Origin: Achromobacter spanius
GTDB lineage: Bacteria; Pseudomonadota; Gammaproteobacteria; Burkholderiales; Burkholderiaceae_B
Assembly: GCF_003994415.1 (NCBI RefSeq)
Contig: NZ_CP034689.1
Span: forward strand, 124,001-188,000
DNA: 64,000 nucleotides
Direction: 5' to 3'
Position 1 is the first letter of the stretch; the number at the start of each line of letters is the position of its first letter. Positions 16,674-28,087 of this stretch are shown here, piece by piece. A program made the translations under genes and the position numbers. The notes under the pieces were generated by a model that saw only the letters and a program-made list of their open reading frames with translations, had not been told where the DNA came from and made no database searches.

Positions 16674-18281
16674 CTACGCCTTGTCCCCGAAAACCTTGCC
16701 TCCATGCTCGCGCATGGCATGGAATTTAACCTCGGGATACAGATCCTCGGCTACGCGCAACTGCGCGTGGGAACTGACCAAAAAGGCCGCCGCATCGACG
16801 ACATCATAGGCGATATGGGCGGCATTGGCATCCATGAACTTGCGCAGCGCTTTCGGGTTTTCAGACGTAATCCAACGTGCCATTGTGTAGCGCGAAGGCA
16901 GCATCCGGGCGTCCGCGCCGTACTCGGTTTTGAGGCGGTGAGCGACCACTTCAAACTGCAATTGGCCGATGGCGCCCAGCAGCAACGAGCCGCCGGCGGC
17001 CTCGGGGCGGAACACCTGAATGGCGCCCTCTTCGCCCAGTTGGGTCAGGCCGGTGCGCAGTTGCTTGGTGCGCAGCGGGTCCTTCACTTCCACCGCCTGG
17101 AACAGTTCAGGCGCGAAGAACGGCAGGCCGGTGAACTGCAGCGTTTCGCCTTCGGTCAGCACGTCGCCCAGTTGCAGCACGCCGTGGTTCGGAATGCCGA
17201 TCACGTCGCCGGCATAGGCCTCGTCCAGCAGCTCGCGCCGTTGCGACAGGAAAGACACCACATTGTTGGGCCGCATTTCCTTGTTGGTGCGGGCCACCTT
17301 CAAACGCATGCCGCGTTCAAAGCGGCCCGAGCTGACGCGCACGAATGCAACGCGGTCGCGGTGGGCCGGGTCCATGTTGGCTTGCACCTTGAACACCACG
17401 CCGGTGAACTTGGGTTCCTCCGGCAGCACTTCGCGTTGCAGCGCCATGCGCGGGCCGGGGGGCGGCGCGTGGTCGACCAGCGCATCCAGCACTTCCTGGA
17501 CGCCGAAGTTATTGATGGCGGACCCGAAGAACACCGGGGTCTGCTTGCCGGCCAGGAACTGATCGCGGTCGAACGGGGGCGCGGCTTCGTTGATGAGCTC
17601 GATCTCGCCGCTGGCCTGGTCAAACGCCGAGCCGTAACGGCGGGCGATTTCGGGGTTGCTCAGGCCTTCGATGACGTCGTCATTGTCCGAGCGGCGTTCC
17701 TGCCCGGGGCGGAACACGCGCATGCGATCGCGGCGAATGTCGAACACGCCGCCAAAGGCCTTGCCCATGCCGACCGGCCACGAGAACGGCACGGCGTCCA
17801 TGCCCAGGTGGCCTTCGATTTCAGACAGCAGTTCCAGCGGCTCGCGCACTTCGCGGTCCATCTTGTTGATGAACGTGATGATGGGCGTGTTGCGCGCGCG
17901 GCAGACCTGCAGCAGGCGGATCGTCTGCGGTTCGACGCCGTTGGCGGCGTCGATCACCATCAGCGCGGCGTCCACCGCCGTCAGCACCCGGTAGGTATCT
18001 TCCGAGAAGTCCTGGTGGCCCGGGGTGTCGAGCAGGTTGATGACGCAGTCGCGGTATTCCATCTGCATGACCGACGAGGCCACGGAAATGCCGCGTTGCT
18101 TTTCAATTTCCATCCAGTCGGACGAGGCATGGCGCGAGGCTTTGCGCGCCTTGACGCTACCGGCGATCTGAATCGCGCCTGCGAACAGCAAGAGCTTTTC
18201 GGTCAGCGTGGTCTTGCCCGCGTCGGGGTGGGAAATGATCGCGAACGTTCGGCGCCGCGCAACTTCGTGAGGGATATTCAT
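16674..18281 (-). CDS. prfC: Peptide chain release factor 3
   Basis: Translational GTPase RF3, 535 aa, which recycles RF1/RF2 from the ribosome. G motifs: HPDAGKTTLTEK (G1, about residues 18-29), RGIS (G2), DTPGHQDF (G3) and NKMD (G4). Domain order is G, II and III as in E. coli RF3 (529 aa). ATG 18281 gives the canonical MNIPHEVARRRTFAIISHPD; its Shine-Dalgarno is weak. Upstream in-frame codons lack coding character. Secure identification. Confidence 0.96.
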   Translation of the reverse strand: MNIPHEVARRRTFAIISHPDAGKTTLTEKLLLFAGAIQIAGSVKARKASRHASSDWMEIEKQRGISVASSVMQMEYRDCVINLLDTPGHQDFSEDTYRVLTAVDAALMVIDAANGVEPQTIRLLQVCRARNTPIITFINKMDREVREPLELLSEIEGHLGMDAVPFSWPVGMGKAFGGVFDIRRDRMRVFRPGQERRSDNDDVIEGLSNPEIARRYGSAFDQASGEIELINEAAPPFDRDQFLAGKQTPVFFGSAINNFGVQEVLDALVDHAPPPGPRMALQREVLPEEPKFTGVVFKVQANMDPAHRDRVAFVRVSSGRFERGMRLKVARTNKEMRPNNVVSFLSQRRELLDEAYAGDVIGIPNHGVLQLGDVLTEGETLQFTGLPFFAPELFQAVEVKDPLRTKQLRTGLTQLGEEGAIQVFRPEAAGGSLLLGAIGQLQFEVVAHRLKTEYGADARMLPSRYTMARWITSENPKALRKFMDANAAHIAYDVVDAAAFLVSSHAQLRVAEDLYPEVKFHAMREHGGKVFGDKA

Positions 18282-18394
18282 GGTCGGGGAGATTGTACTT
18301 AACGCCGCTTTTGGAGCCGGCGCGGTACGGCATCGTGCATGAAAAAGCCTTGGGGCACGCGCTGTCGCCAGCGAGCGCGCCAAGGCCCGAAAAT

Positions 18395-19024
18395 TCAGGA
18401 ATGGCGGCGGAACGACGCCAGGAATACACCAGCCAGAATGAACAGCGACCCAAAAGTGCGGTTCATCCAGCGGATGTGCTTGGCGTCACGCAGCAGGCGC
18501 AGCACGCGCGCCGCCAACAACGTATAGACACCCATGGCGACCAGGTCGGTGAAGGCCAGCGTACCGGCCAGCGCCATGTACTGCGGCGTCAGCGCCAACG
18601 TGGGGTCCACGAACTGCGGCACCACGGCCAACAGGAACACCGTGCCCTTGGGGTTCATGGTGTTGATCAGGAAGCCGCGCATGACGAGCTCACGGATCGA
18701 GGCCTGCTTGGGGTCGCCCGCATCCACCGCGACGGGCGCGGCGTCGGTGCGGATCTGGCGCACGCCCAGGTAGATCAAATACGCCACGCCCAGATACTTG
18801 ACCACATTGAAGGCCATTTCAGACGTAGCCAGCACCGCGCCCAAGCCCACGGCCACCACGACGAACTGGAACAGGATGCCCAGGATGAGGCCGGCCGTGT
18901 TCCAGTAGCCGCGTGCAAAACCGTATTTCAATCCAGATGACATCGCGGAAATCGCGCCCGCCCCGGGTGAGAACGAAATGGCCCAGGAGGCCAGGAAGAA
19001 CGTCAACCAGGTGGATAAGGTCAT
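18395..19024 (-). CDS. LysE/RhtB-family amino acid exporter
   Basis: Inner-membrane exporter of 209 aa with six hydrophobic segments. The hallmark N-terminal PGAGAISAMSSGLKYGFARG (about residues 20-39) corresponds to the PGP...G.R.G motif of LysE/RhtB proteins, and FLINTMNPKGTVFLLAVVPQ is the conserved central helix. Substrates in this family are amino acids such as homoserine, threonine, lysine or leucine; the specific one cannot be told. It sits alone between prfC and the helicase gene, all leftward. Confidence 0.87.
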   Translation of the reverse strand: MTLSTWLTFFLASWAISFSPGAGAISAMSSGLKYGFARGYWNTAGLILGILFQFVVVAVGLGAVLATSEMAFNVVKYLGVAYLIYLGVRQIRTDAAPVAVDAGDPKQASIRELVMRGFLINTMNPKGTVFLLAVVPQFVDPTLALTPQYMALAGTLAFTDLVAMGVYTLLAARVLRLLRDAKHIRWMNRTFGSLFILAGVFLASFRRHS

Positions 19025-19081
19025 GATGGCGCGGGTCCTTGGATCGCAGGATAGAGGTGCCGGGATATTACTCGCTTGGCT

Positions 19082-20608
<1,527 letters not shown>

Positions 20609-20913
20609 AACAACTCCAGCGGCAGCCCGTCGCTCAAGTTGAGAGACTCCAATCCAGGCGGACGAATAAGGAGAAAAGGGAAGCGCCCTGATGGGCGAAG
20701 CTTGGCAGCGAAGGGCCATAGCGGACGTGTGCAGATTGGCAAAGCACACTCGGCGATTGTAGCTGATGTGGCGGTGCAGCAGCGGATTGCTTTACCGGTG
20801 CTGTATTGCGAAGTAACAAATTGCAGCGTATCAGAACGAAATACGTGTTTTCCCTAGGGCGCACTCCCTATAATCGCTGCGCATCTATCCATTCAAAGAA
20901 ATAAAGGGTCGCT
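20609..20913. other. Divergent intergenic region rhlE / DUF945
   Basis: About 305 bp between the helicase gene and the rightward DUF945 gene. It should contain both promoters. The part next to the helicase (20609-20750) is open in frame with it, but no start codon with a ribosome-binding site is evident. AAGGG precedes the rightward start. Confidence 0.4.
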
Positions 20914-22386
20914 ATGAAGAAATCGGCATTAGTGGGCGTCGTGGTTGTTCTGGGCGCGGTGTGGACCGGCACGGCCTGGTACACGGGCCAAAAGGCCGAG
21001 GCGTTCGTCAACCAATCCATCGGCGACGCCAACGTTGAACTCAAGAAGTTCAGCGACCAATGGGGCATTGCTACCAGCGCGGAATTGATGTCGTTCGAGC
21101 GCGGTGTGTTCTCGTCCACCGCGCGCTACCGCGTCAAGTTCACCATGCCCGCCGCCGAGGGCAAGCCCGCCCAAGAGCGCGACGTGGTGTTCGTGGAGCA
21201 TTTGTCCCATGGCCCCCTGCCGCTGTCGAACCTGAAGTCGGGTTCTTTCGCGCCGGCCATGGTCGCCAGCGACTTTGCGTTGGAAGAGACCCCCACCGTC
21301 AAGGAATGGTTTGCCGCCACCAAGGGCGCGGTGCCGCTGTCGGGCCACTACAGCGTCAGCTACGGCAAGGACATCACCGGCAAGTTCAACATGGCGCCCG
21401 CCGAAGTCACCAAGGACACCACCAGCCTGTCGTTTTCGGGCATGACGGGTAACTTCGACTACACGATCGACACCAAGCACGGCATCTTCGACCTGAAGAC
21501 CGACAAGCTGGTGCTGGCCGGCCAGAGCGAAAACAGCGACGTCGTCAACATGACCCTGCAAGGCATTGCGCTGACCAGCGACATGACGCCGGCGGCCAAC
21601 GACATGTACGTGGGCACCCAGAAGCTGACGTTGAAGGACTGGACGATCACCTCCAAGGAAAAGCCGCCCGTCCAGTTCAAGGACACGTCGATTGCCGTCG
21701 ACATGACCGAAACCGGTTCGGCCATGGGCGCGAAGATGGACCTGGATTTCGGCATGATCAACGTGCAGGCAAAGGACGTGGCCGGCATGAAGCTGAGCCT
21801 TGACGTGCAGAAGCTGGACTCCAAGGCGTTCAAGGCGCTGAACGACGTCTACGAAGCCGCTTCGCGCCGCATGATGCAAAGCAACGGCGAAGAGCAGGTG
21901 CCGGAATTCACGCCTGAAGAGCAGCAGGTCATCAAGGCCAATGTGGAACAGATCCTGGCGGGCAACCCCACGCTGGCTGTGTCGCCGCTGGAAGTGCGCA
22001 CCGCCAACGGCACGTCCACGTTCAACCTGAATCTGGATTTTGCCAAGCCCGCGTCCATGGACGGTGAAATCGCCGATACGTTGACGCAAGCCGTAAGCAA
22101 GCTGAACGCCAAGTTGGTGCTGTCCAAGGGCAACCTGGGTGACCTGATGGCCATCGAGCCGCAAATGCGCGGCGTGCCGGCCGAACAAGCCGTGCAAACC
22201 GCCAAGGGCCAAGCCGAAATGGTCGCCACCATGGCCACTGCCATGGGCATGGCCAAGGTCGAGGACAACAACATCGTTACCTACGTGAATTACGCTGACG
22301 GCCAAGTCGACTTCAACGGCAAGAAGATGCCGGTTGAACAGTTCCTGATGATGGTCATGAGCGGCGCGATGGGTGGCGCGCGTTAA
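20914..22386 (+). CDS. DUF945 (YdgA-like) family protein
   Basis: A 490-aa protein with an N-terminal signal anchor (MKKSALVGVVVVLGAVWTGT) and a long extracytoplasmic domain, the architecture of E. coli YdgA and relatives (DUF945). Recognisable family features are WYTGQKAE after the anchor, MSFERGVFSSTARY near residues 58-71 and the C-terminal MPVEQFL. Function of the family is not firmly known. ATG 20914 has AAGGG 8 bases upstream. A frameshifted paralogue follows at 22615, so this locus is a tandem duplication. A strong terminator separates the two. Confidence 0.82.
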   Translation: MKKSALVGVVVVLGAVWTGTAWYTGQKAEAFVNQSIGDANVELKKFSDQWGIATSAELMSFERGVFSSTARYRVKFTMPAAEGKPAQERDVVFVEHLSHGPLPLSNLKSGSFAPAMVASDFALEETPTVKEWFAATKGAVPLSGHYSVSYGKDITGKFNMAPAEVTKDTTSLSFSGMTGNFDYTIDTKHGIFDLKTDKLVLAGQSENSDVVNMTLQGIALTSDMTPAANDMYVGTQKLTLKDWTITSKEKPPVQFKDTSIAVDMTETGSAMGAKMDLDFGMINVQAKDVAGMKLSLDVQKLDSKAFKALNDVYEAASRRMMQSNGEEQVPEFTPEEQQVIKANVEQILAGNPTLAVSPLEVRTANGTSTFNLNLDFAKPASMDGEIADTLTQAVSKLNAKLVLSKGNLGDLMAIEPQMRGVPAEQAVQTAKGQAEMVATMATAMGMAKVEDNNIVTYVNYADGQVDFNGKKMPVEQFLMMVMSGAMGGAR

Positions 22387-22403
22387 GCGCGTGGTGACCC
22401 CGC

Positions 22404-22426
22404 GGCGCCGATAAGCATCGGCGCCG
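22404..22426. repeat. GC-rich hairpin after DUF945 gene
   Basis: GGCGCCGAT/ATCGGCGCC inverted repeat with loop AAGC. No T-run follows it directly. It precedes the true terminator at 22437. Confidence 0.5.
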
Positions 22427-22436
22427 TCGCGTAAAG

Positions 22437-22471
22437 ACTGCTGCGCCGTAAAGGCGTGGCAGTTTTTTTTT
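22437..22471 (+). terminator. Rho-independent terminator
   Basis: An 11-bp stem (22437-22447 with 22453-22463, two G-U pairs), loop GTAAA, then a run of nine T. It closes the first DUF945 gene. Confidence 0.85.
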
Positions 22472-22614
22472 GGGCTTGGCGATTCCATCAAAACAAGAAA
22501 AATCTCGGAATCCGTATGAGCCGGACATGCGGAGTCACGTCCGCACATGCCCGGCGGGCATCCCGATAACGGTTGCTGTCCATACTGTGACCTCAGGTCA
22601 TCGGGGATGGAATC

Positions 22615-24074
22615 ATGAAGAAAACAGGGATTGCAGGCGTGCTGGGATTGGCTCTTGGCGCGACGGTCACCGGGGCGGCCTGGTACACAGGCAAACAGGC
22701 GCAAAGCGATCTGGACCAGACGCTGGGACAGATCAACGGCGCGTTGCAGGCATTGGGCGCATGGGGCGGCCAAGCCGTGCCCGTCATTGAGCTGATGGCA
22801 TCCGAGCGTGGCGTTTTCTCGACTACGCGGCGATACCGGTTGACGTTGGCGCCCGCCGCGGGGGGACGGGTCAGGCTCAAGAGCTCGAGTTTGTCGAAAC
22901 GCTGGACCACGGCCCGTTTCCGCTTCAACGCCTGAAGGCGGGAAGGTATGCGCCGGCGATGGTGGCGGGCCGCATTCGCTTGGAAGATTCCGCGTTCGTC
23001 AAAGATTGGTTTGCCGCCGCCAATGGCAAAGTGCCGGTGTCGGGCGAATACGACATTGATTACAGCAAGCAGTATTCGGCCCGCTTCGACGCAACGGTGA
23101 TGGCGCTGCAACAAGGCACGGCCATCATCCAGGCCTGGAACCTGACGGGCAACGTTGCCTACTCCGCCGCCCGGCAACGCGGGGTTGCGCAGTGGCGCGC
23201 GGACAAGCTGCTGGTGTTGGGGCATCGGCATCCGTCTTCAAGCTTTGAGCTGATCGCGCCGAGCTGGCGCCAGGAACTGACCCGCATGCCGGCCGGCGCG
23301 TTTGCCACACAACAAAAGCTGTCGTTCACAACGGCTACATTGACCGAGCATGGCCAACCCCTATGGGTGGCGAAGGACACGGCTCTTGCCTTGGACGCCG
23401 CGCGAACCGGCCGTCTTTGGGCCATCGACGCAAATGTTGATATCGGCGCGTTGAAGGGCCGGGAAACGGGGAATGAAACCGTCGGCCTGCAATGGGCCGC
23501 AGCCGTCAAGAACTGGGATCAGCACGCTTTCAAGGCCCTGGTCGATACCTCTCTGACCTTGGCTGACCGCGCCGGTGAAACGGAATATGGGGCGGGTGCG
23601 CAGCAATTGATGGCGTCGATGGCGCTGTATCTTCAGCAGTTTCTTGCCCGCAGGCCCACCCTGTCCTCGTCGCTGACGGTGCGCTCGGCGTCGAACACAT
23701 CCGCCCTGAAGCTGGACCTTGGCCTGGCCCCGGCCGACCCTACGCAGCCGCAGCTTCAGATTCCCTTGCTTGGCATGCTGAAGACGCTGGATTTCAGCAT
23801 GGCGCTATCCAAGCCCATGCTGCGCGACGTGATCGCTCTGCGGCAGCGTCCGCCTGGCGTAGAGGTTCCGCTGCGCATCCGCAAGACGATGGCGGCAAAG
23901 CAGGTCGACACTATTGCGGATGCGCTGCGTGAAAAGGGGCTGGCCAGCATTGACGGCGACGCCATACTGGCCCGTGTGAGCCTGGCTGACGGCTTGGTGG
24001 AAGCCAACGGCGCCGTCATGCCATTGGATACGTTCCTGGGCCGGCTTGGCGGCATGCTCGATCTTGGGACTTGA
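22615..24074 (+). pseudogene. Second DUF945 gene, frameshifted at a G6 run
   Basis: Paralogue of the gene at 20914. The first part (from ATG 22615, MKKTGIAGVLGLALGATVTG anchor, then MASERGVFSTTRRYRL) stays in one frame to about 22862 and would stop at 22935. The homologous continuation (QAQELEFVETLDHGPFPLQR, then RYAPAMVAGRIRLEDSAFVK) lies in the frame ending at 24074. Adding one G to the six-G run at 22860-22865 joins them exactly where the paralogue has its PAAEG segment. So a single-base loss in a homopolymer explains the break: sequencing error, recent pseudogenisation or phase variation. The rest of the frame shows no decay. Confidence 0.8.
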
Positions 24075-24178
24075 GGCTTGGCCTTCCACCCTATCCATGT
24101 CCGTTCATGATGGGCATCGTTGCCGGCACCTGACTCCGACCGCTTCATCGTGCCTTCCTGGGCTCGGGGCGCACCGAA

Positions 24179-25387
24179 TTACATCGGCAGTGCGCCCGCC
24201 GCCAATTCGCCATTGCGCAGCACCGCCACATGAAAACGCTTGTCGGCCGCCTTCAGGATGTCTTCTGTCGGGTCGCCCTGCACCAGCAGCAGATCAGCGA
24301 CCTTGCCGTCGGCGATGGCGCCGTGTTCCGTCAGGCCCATCAGGTCGTGGCCGCGTGAGGTGCCGGCAATCAGCGCATCGATGGGCGTCATGCCAAATTC
24401 CACCATGTAGGCCAGCTCCATGGCGTTTTCGCCATGCAGGTTGAAGGGCGTGCCCGCGTCCGTGCCCAGCGCGATGCGGCCGCCAGCCTTGTAGTACATC
24501 TGGAACGACTCACGATGCCGCTGTTCAACGGCGCGCGCCTTTTCCACCGCGTAGGCGGGGATGCCGTTGTCGGCGTTGGCGATGATGTTGCGCACCGCCG
24601 CGATGGTGGGTACCAGATAGGTTTCGGCTTCCAGCATTTCGCGCAGGCAATCGTCGTCCATGAAGATGCCGTGTTCGATGGAATCAATGCCTGCGCGCAC
24701 CGCGTTCAGAATGCCCTGCGTGCCTTGTGCATGGCTGGCCGTGCTTTTGCGAAAGCGCTTGGCTTCGTGCACGCCCGCCTTCAATTCGTCGAAGCTGTAG
24801 TGCGCGTCCATCGGGCTCACGCCCGGTGTCATGACGCCGCCCGTGGCCATGATCTTCACGAGATCGCAGCCGGCGTGCACTTGTTCACGCACGGCCTTGA
24901 TGACGTCTTCACAGCCGTCGGCGACGCGGCCAATGCGGTTGCCGTGTCCGCCCGTCATGCAGATGATGCGGCCAGACGCCTTGATGGTGGGGCCGGGAAA
25001 AACGCCGCGCGCAATCGCGTCGCGCACGCCGAATTCCAGGTAGTCCTTGCCGCCACAGTCGCGCAATGCCGTGACGCCGCCGCGCAAGCTAGCTTGTGCG
25101 TTCTCCAGTGCGGTCAGCGTGATCTGCGCCGGCCCCTGCTTGCTTAATTGCGCATTGGGATCGGCGCCGCCCGTGTAGACCAGATGAACGTGGCAATCCG
25201 CCAGGCTGGGCATCAGCGTCATGCCGGTGGTGTTGACCTGCGGACCGGCATAGCCTTCGAACGCGCTCGCGGGCGCCACGCGCGCCACTCGCTTGCCTTC
25301 GACCAGCACGCCGTGATCGCGCAATATCTTGCCCTCGCCATCGAATACCTGGCCGCCGATGAACAGGGTCTGTCGTGTCGCCGTCAT
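24179..25387 (-). CDS. Metal-dependent amidohydrolase (prolidase/imidazolonepropionase-like)
   Basis: Cytoplasmic amidohydrolase-superfamily enzyme of 402 aa. Metal-binding motifs: DCHVHL near residue 63, the Lys of DLVKIMATGG, HAQGTQG, EHG and a final Asp in GTDAG. This set belongs to the subgroup with Xaa-Pro/Xaa-Arg dipeptidases and imidazolonepropionase. It is the last gene of a leftward dipeptide-type ABC operon, 25 bp after the ATPase gene, so I infer it cleaves the imported compound. Exact substrate unknown. Confidence 0.82.
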   Translation of the reverse strand: MTATRQTLFIGGQVFDGEGKILRDHGVLVEGKRVARVAPASAFEGYAGPQVNTTGMTLMPSLADCHVHLVYTGGADPNAQLSKQGPAQITLTALENAQASLRGGVTALRDCGGKDYLEFGVRDAIARGVFPGPTIKASGRIICMTGGHGNRIGRVADGCEDVIKAVREQVHAGCDLVKIMATGGVMTPGVSPMDAHYSFDELKAGVHEAKRFRKSTASHAQGTQGILNAVRAGIDSIEHGIFMDDDCLREMLEAETYLVPTIAAVRNIIANADNGIPAYAVEKARAVEQRHRESFQMYYKAGGRIALGTDAGTPFNLHGENAMELAYMVEFGMTPIDALIAGTSRGHDLMGLTEHGAIADGKVADLLLVQGDPTEDILKAADKRFHVAVLRNGELAAGALPM

Positions 25388-25412
25388 GTCTCGCTCCGGT
25401 TGCGCTCAGGCG

Positions 25413-27143
25413 TCAGCCTTCCACCACATCCAAGCCTTCACGAGACATGGATTGCAGGCGGGGCATCAGTCCAAGCAAGTGCTGGCTGTACGGATGTTGC
25501 GGATGCTCGAACAGGTTTTCAGTTTCCGCCACTTCCAGCAATTCCCCGTAGCGCATCACGCCGACGCGGTCGCACATCTGGCGTATCACTGGCAGGTCGT
25601 GGCTGATGAACAGCATGGTCAGGCCCAGTTCTTCCTGCAGGTCTTTCAGCAGGTTCAAAATCTGCGCCTGAATCGAGACGTCCAGCGCGGACGTGGGTTC
25701 GTCGCAGATCAGAAAGCGCGGGCGGGTGGCCAATGCGCGGGCGATGCAGATGCGTTGGCGTTGGCCGCCTGAAAATTCGTGCGGGAAGCGTTCGGCGGCG
25801 CGGTCGCCCAGACCCACGACGTCAAGCAGGTCGGCGACGATGCGGCGCGCTTCGGCCTCGGATGCCGCCAGCTTATGGAAGCGGATGGGTTCGGCGATGA
25901 TGTCCAGCACGCGCATGCGCGGGTTCAGCGACGAGAACGGATCCTGGAAAATCATCTGGATCTGCCGCCGGAACGGATTCATCTGCTTTTCGCCTTTCAG
26001 CGCGGTCAGGTCCGTGCCGCCGAACGTCACCGAACCTTCCGACGGGGTGTATAAGCCGGATATCAACCGCGCCACCGTGGACTTGCCTGATCCGGACTCG
26101 CCCACCAGCCCAAACACCTCGCCTTCGCCAATGGAGAAGTTGACGCGCTTGACCGCGTCCAGCGTGCGCTGGTTGCGTTTGAACAGCGCGCTCTTGAGCA
26201 CGAAGCGCATCGACAGATCACGCACCTGCACCAGCGGGCCATCCGTCTGCGCGCCGAAGTCGCGCCGCTGGCCCAACCAGTGCGTGGCCAGGTCCAGCGG
26301 TTGCGACGGCGTCTTGACGTCCTCGATGTAGGTGACCAGCGGAAAGCGCTTGAGCTTGATGTCCGGACGCGGCACGGCCGAGATCAGGCTGCGTGTGTAG
26401 GGGTGGTCGGGGTCGCCCAGGATCTTGGCCGTGGGGCCTTGTTCAACCAGCTTGCCGCGATACAGCACCGCCACGCGGTCGGTCACGTCCGCAATCACGC
26501 CCATGTCGTGCGTGATGATGATCATGCCCACCTGCTCTTCGCGGCACAGCTTCTTCAGCAGTTCCAGGATCTGCGCCTGGATGGACACGTCCAGCGCGGT
26601 CGTGGGTTCATCGGCAATGATGACTTCGGGTTCGCAGCACAGCGCCAAGGCAATCACCACGCGCTGCCGCATGCCACCCGAAAACTGGTGGGGATATTGC
26701 TTGACGCGCAGCTCCGGCTGGTCGATGCCCACTTGCACCAGCAGTTGCACCGCGCGCGTCTTGGCTTCGGCTTGCGTCAGGTTCAGGTGGACCTGCATGG
26801 TTTCCACCAACTGGCTTTCCACCGTTTGCAGCGGGTCCAGGGATGTCAGCGGATCCTGGAAAATCATGCCGATGCGGCGTCCGCGCACCTTGCGCTTTTG
26901 CGCGGGCGTCAGCGTGTCGATGCGTTCGCCGTTCAGCAGCACCGACCCGCCCGCCAGGCGCCCGGGCGCTTCCAGCAAGCCGATCACTGCGTTACCGATG
27001 GTGGATTTGCCAGCGCCGGATTCGCCCACCACCCCCAGGATCTCGCCCTTTTCCAGAGCCAGCGATACGCCGTCCACCGCCACCATCGTGCCGCGGCGGC
27101 TGGGGAATTCGATGCGGATGTCTTCTATGTTCAACAGGGCCAT
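25413..27143 (-). CDS. Dipeptide/glutathione-type ABC transporter ATPase, fused double domain
   Basis: A 576-aa protein with two complete ABC domains in tandem, like GsiA or a DppD-DppF fusion. Walker A 1 is GESGAGKST (about 40-48) and Walker A 2 is GESGSGKST (about 346-354). Each half has an FSGG signature (QFSGGMRQR; EFSGGQRQR) and a DEPTTALD or DEPTSALD Walker B. The oligopeptide-type C-terminal extension (PHPYTRSLI; PQHPYSQHLL) follows each half. It starts 7 bp after the permease gene. It energises uptake through the two permeases encoded upstream. Confidence 0.92.
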   Translation of the reverse strand: MALLNIEDIRIEFPSRRGTMVAVDGVSLALEKGEILGVVGESGAGKSTIGNAVIGLLEAPGRLAGGSVLLNGERIDTLTPAQKRKVRGRRIGMIFQDPLTSLDPLQTVESQLVETMQVHLNLTQAEAKTRAVQLLVQVGIDQPELRVKQYPHQFSGGMRQRVVIALALCCEPEVIIADEPTTALDVSIQAQILELLKKLCREEQVGMIIITHDMGVIADVTDRVAVLYRGKLVEQGPTAKILGDPDHPYTRSLISAVPRPDIKLKRFPLVTYIEDVKTPSQPLDLATHWLGQRRDFGAQTDGPLVQVRDLSMRFVLKSALFKRNQRTLDAVKRVNFSIGEGEVFGLVGESGSGKSTVARLISGLYTPSEGSVTFGGTDLTALKGEKQMNPFRRQIQMIFQDPFSSLNPRMRVLDIIAEPIRFHKLAASEAEARRIVADLLDVVGLGDRAAERFPHEFSGGQRQRICIARALATRPRFLICDEPTSALDVSIQAQILNLLKDLQEELGLTMLFISHDLPVIRQMCDRVGVMRYGELLEVAETENLFEHPQHPYSQHLLGLMPRLQSMSREGLDVVEG

Positions 27144-27150
27144 GACGTCC

Positions 27151-28077
27151 TCAGCGCAGCTTGGGGTTGAGCGCGTCGCGCAGCCAGTCGCCCAGCAGGT
27201 TGACCGACAGCACCAGCGCTACCAGCGCAATGCCGGGGAAAATGGAAATCCACCACATGCCCGAAAACAGATAGCTGTTGCCGATGCGGATCAGCGTGCC
27301 CAGCGATGGCGCGGTGGGCGGCACGCCCACGCCCAGGAACGACAGCGTGGCCTCGGTGATGATGGCGATGGCCAAATGGATGGTGGCGATGACCAGCACC
27401 GGCCCCATGACGTTGGGCAGGATGTGGCGGCGCAGGATGGTGATGGGGCCAATGCCGATCAGCTTGGCCGCCTGCACGTATTCCTTGTTGCGTTCGACCA
27501 GCGTGGAGCCGCGCACGGTGCGTGCGTACTGCACCCAGCCTGAAATGCCGATGGCGAAGATCAGCACGTACAGGGCAAGTTGGTCGTGCATGTCGCGCGG
27601 CAATACGCCGCGCGCAACGCCGTCGATCAGCAGCGCCACCAGGATGGCGGGAAACGACAGTTGCACGTCCGCGATACGCATGATGAAGCTGTCGATGCGG
27701 CCGCCGGCGTAGCCGCTGATGAGGCCGAGCGTGACGCCCAGCACCATCGAGAACAACACCGACGCAAAGCCCACCAGCAAGGACACGCGCGACCCGTACA
27801 GCACGGCGGAAAGTATGTCGCGGCCCTGGTCGTCGGTGCCCAGCAGGAAGTCGGGGCTGCCGCCCTCTTCCCAGGCGGGCGGCGTGTTGGCATCCATGAT
27901 GCTCAAGGAAGCCAGGTCGAAGGGGTTGTGCGGCGCGACGATGGGCGCGAACAAGGCGCCCAGCAGAATGGCCAGCGTGACGATCGCGGCGATGATGGCG
28001 CCGGGCGAACGCTTGAAGCTGTGCCAGATGTCGCTGTCGGCCGCGCGGGCAAACATGGGAGCGATGCGAGCAATCAT
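27151..28077 (-). CDS. Dipeptide-type ABC transporter permease, DppC/GsiD-like
   Basis: Inner-membrane permease of 308 aa, OppC/DppC type. An N-terminal cytoplasmic segment (about 1-28) precedes the first helix (GAIIAAIVTLAILLGALFAP). The loop LLGTDDQGRDILSAVLYGSR is the signature of the OppC_N half, and the conserved cytoplasmic EAA region reads YVQAAKLIGIGPITILRRHI. It follows the DppB-like gene by 10 bp and precedes the ATPase by 7 bp. Assignment to the family is secure; the substrate is not. Confidence 0.9.
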   Translation of the reverse strand: MIARIAPMFARAADSDIWHSFKRSPGAIIAAIVTLAILLGALFAPIVAPHNPFDLASLSIMDANTPPAWEEGGSPDFLLGTDDQGRDILSAVLYGSRVSLLVGFASVLFSMVLGVTLGLISGYAGGRIDSFIMRIADVQLSFPAILVALLIDGVARGVLPRDMHDQLALYVLIFAIGISGWVQYARTVRGSTLVERNKEYVQAAKLIGIGPITILRRHILPNVMGPVLVIATIHLAIAIITEATLSFLGVGVPPTAPSLGTLIRIGNSYLFSGMWWISIFPGIALVALVLSVNLLGDWLRDALNPKLR

Positions 28078-28087
28078 GTTGATTCCT

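Noticed and set aside
20929..22773. A 614-codon leftward frame over both DUF945 genes
   Set aside because: Antisense shadow; the plus strand encodes recognisable paralogous proteins.
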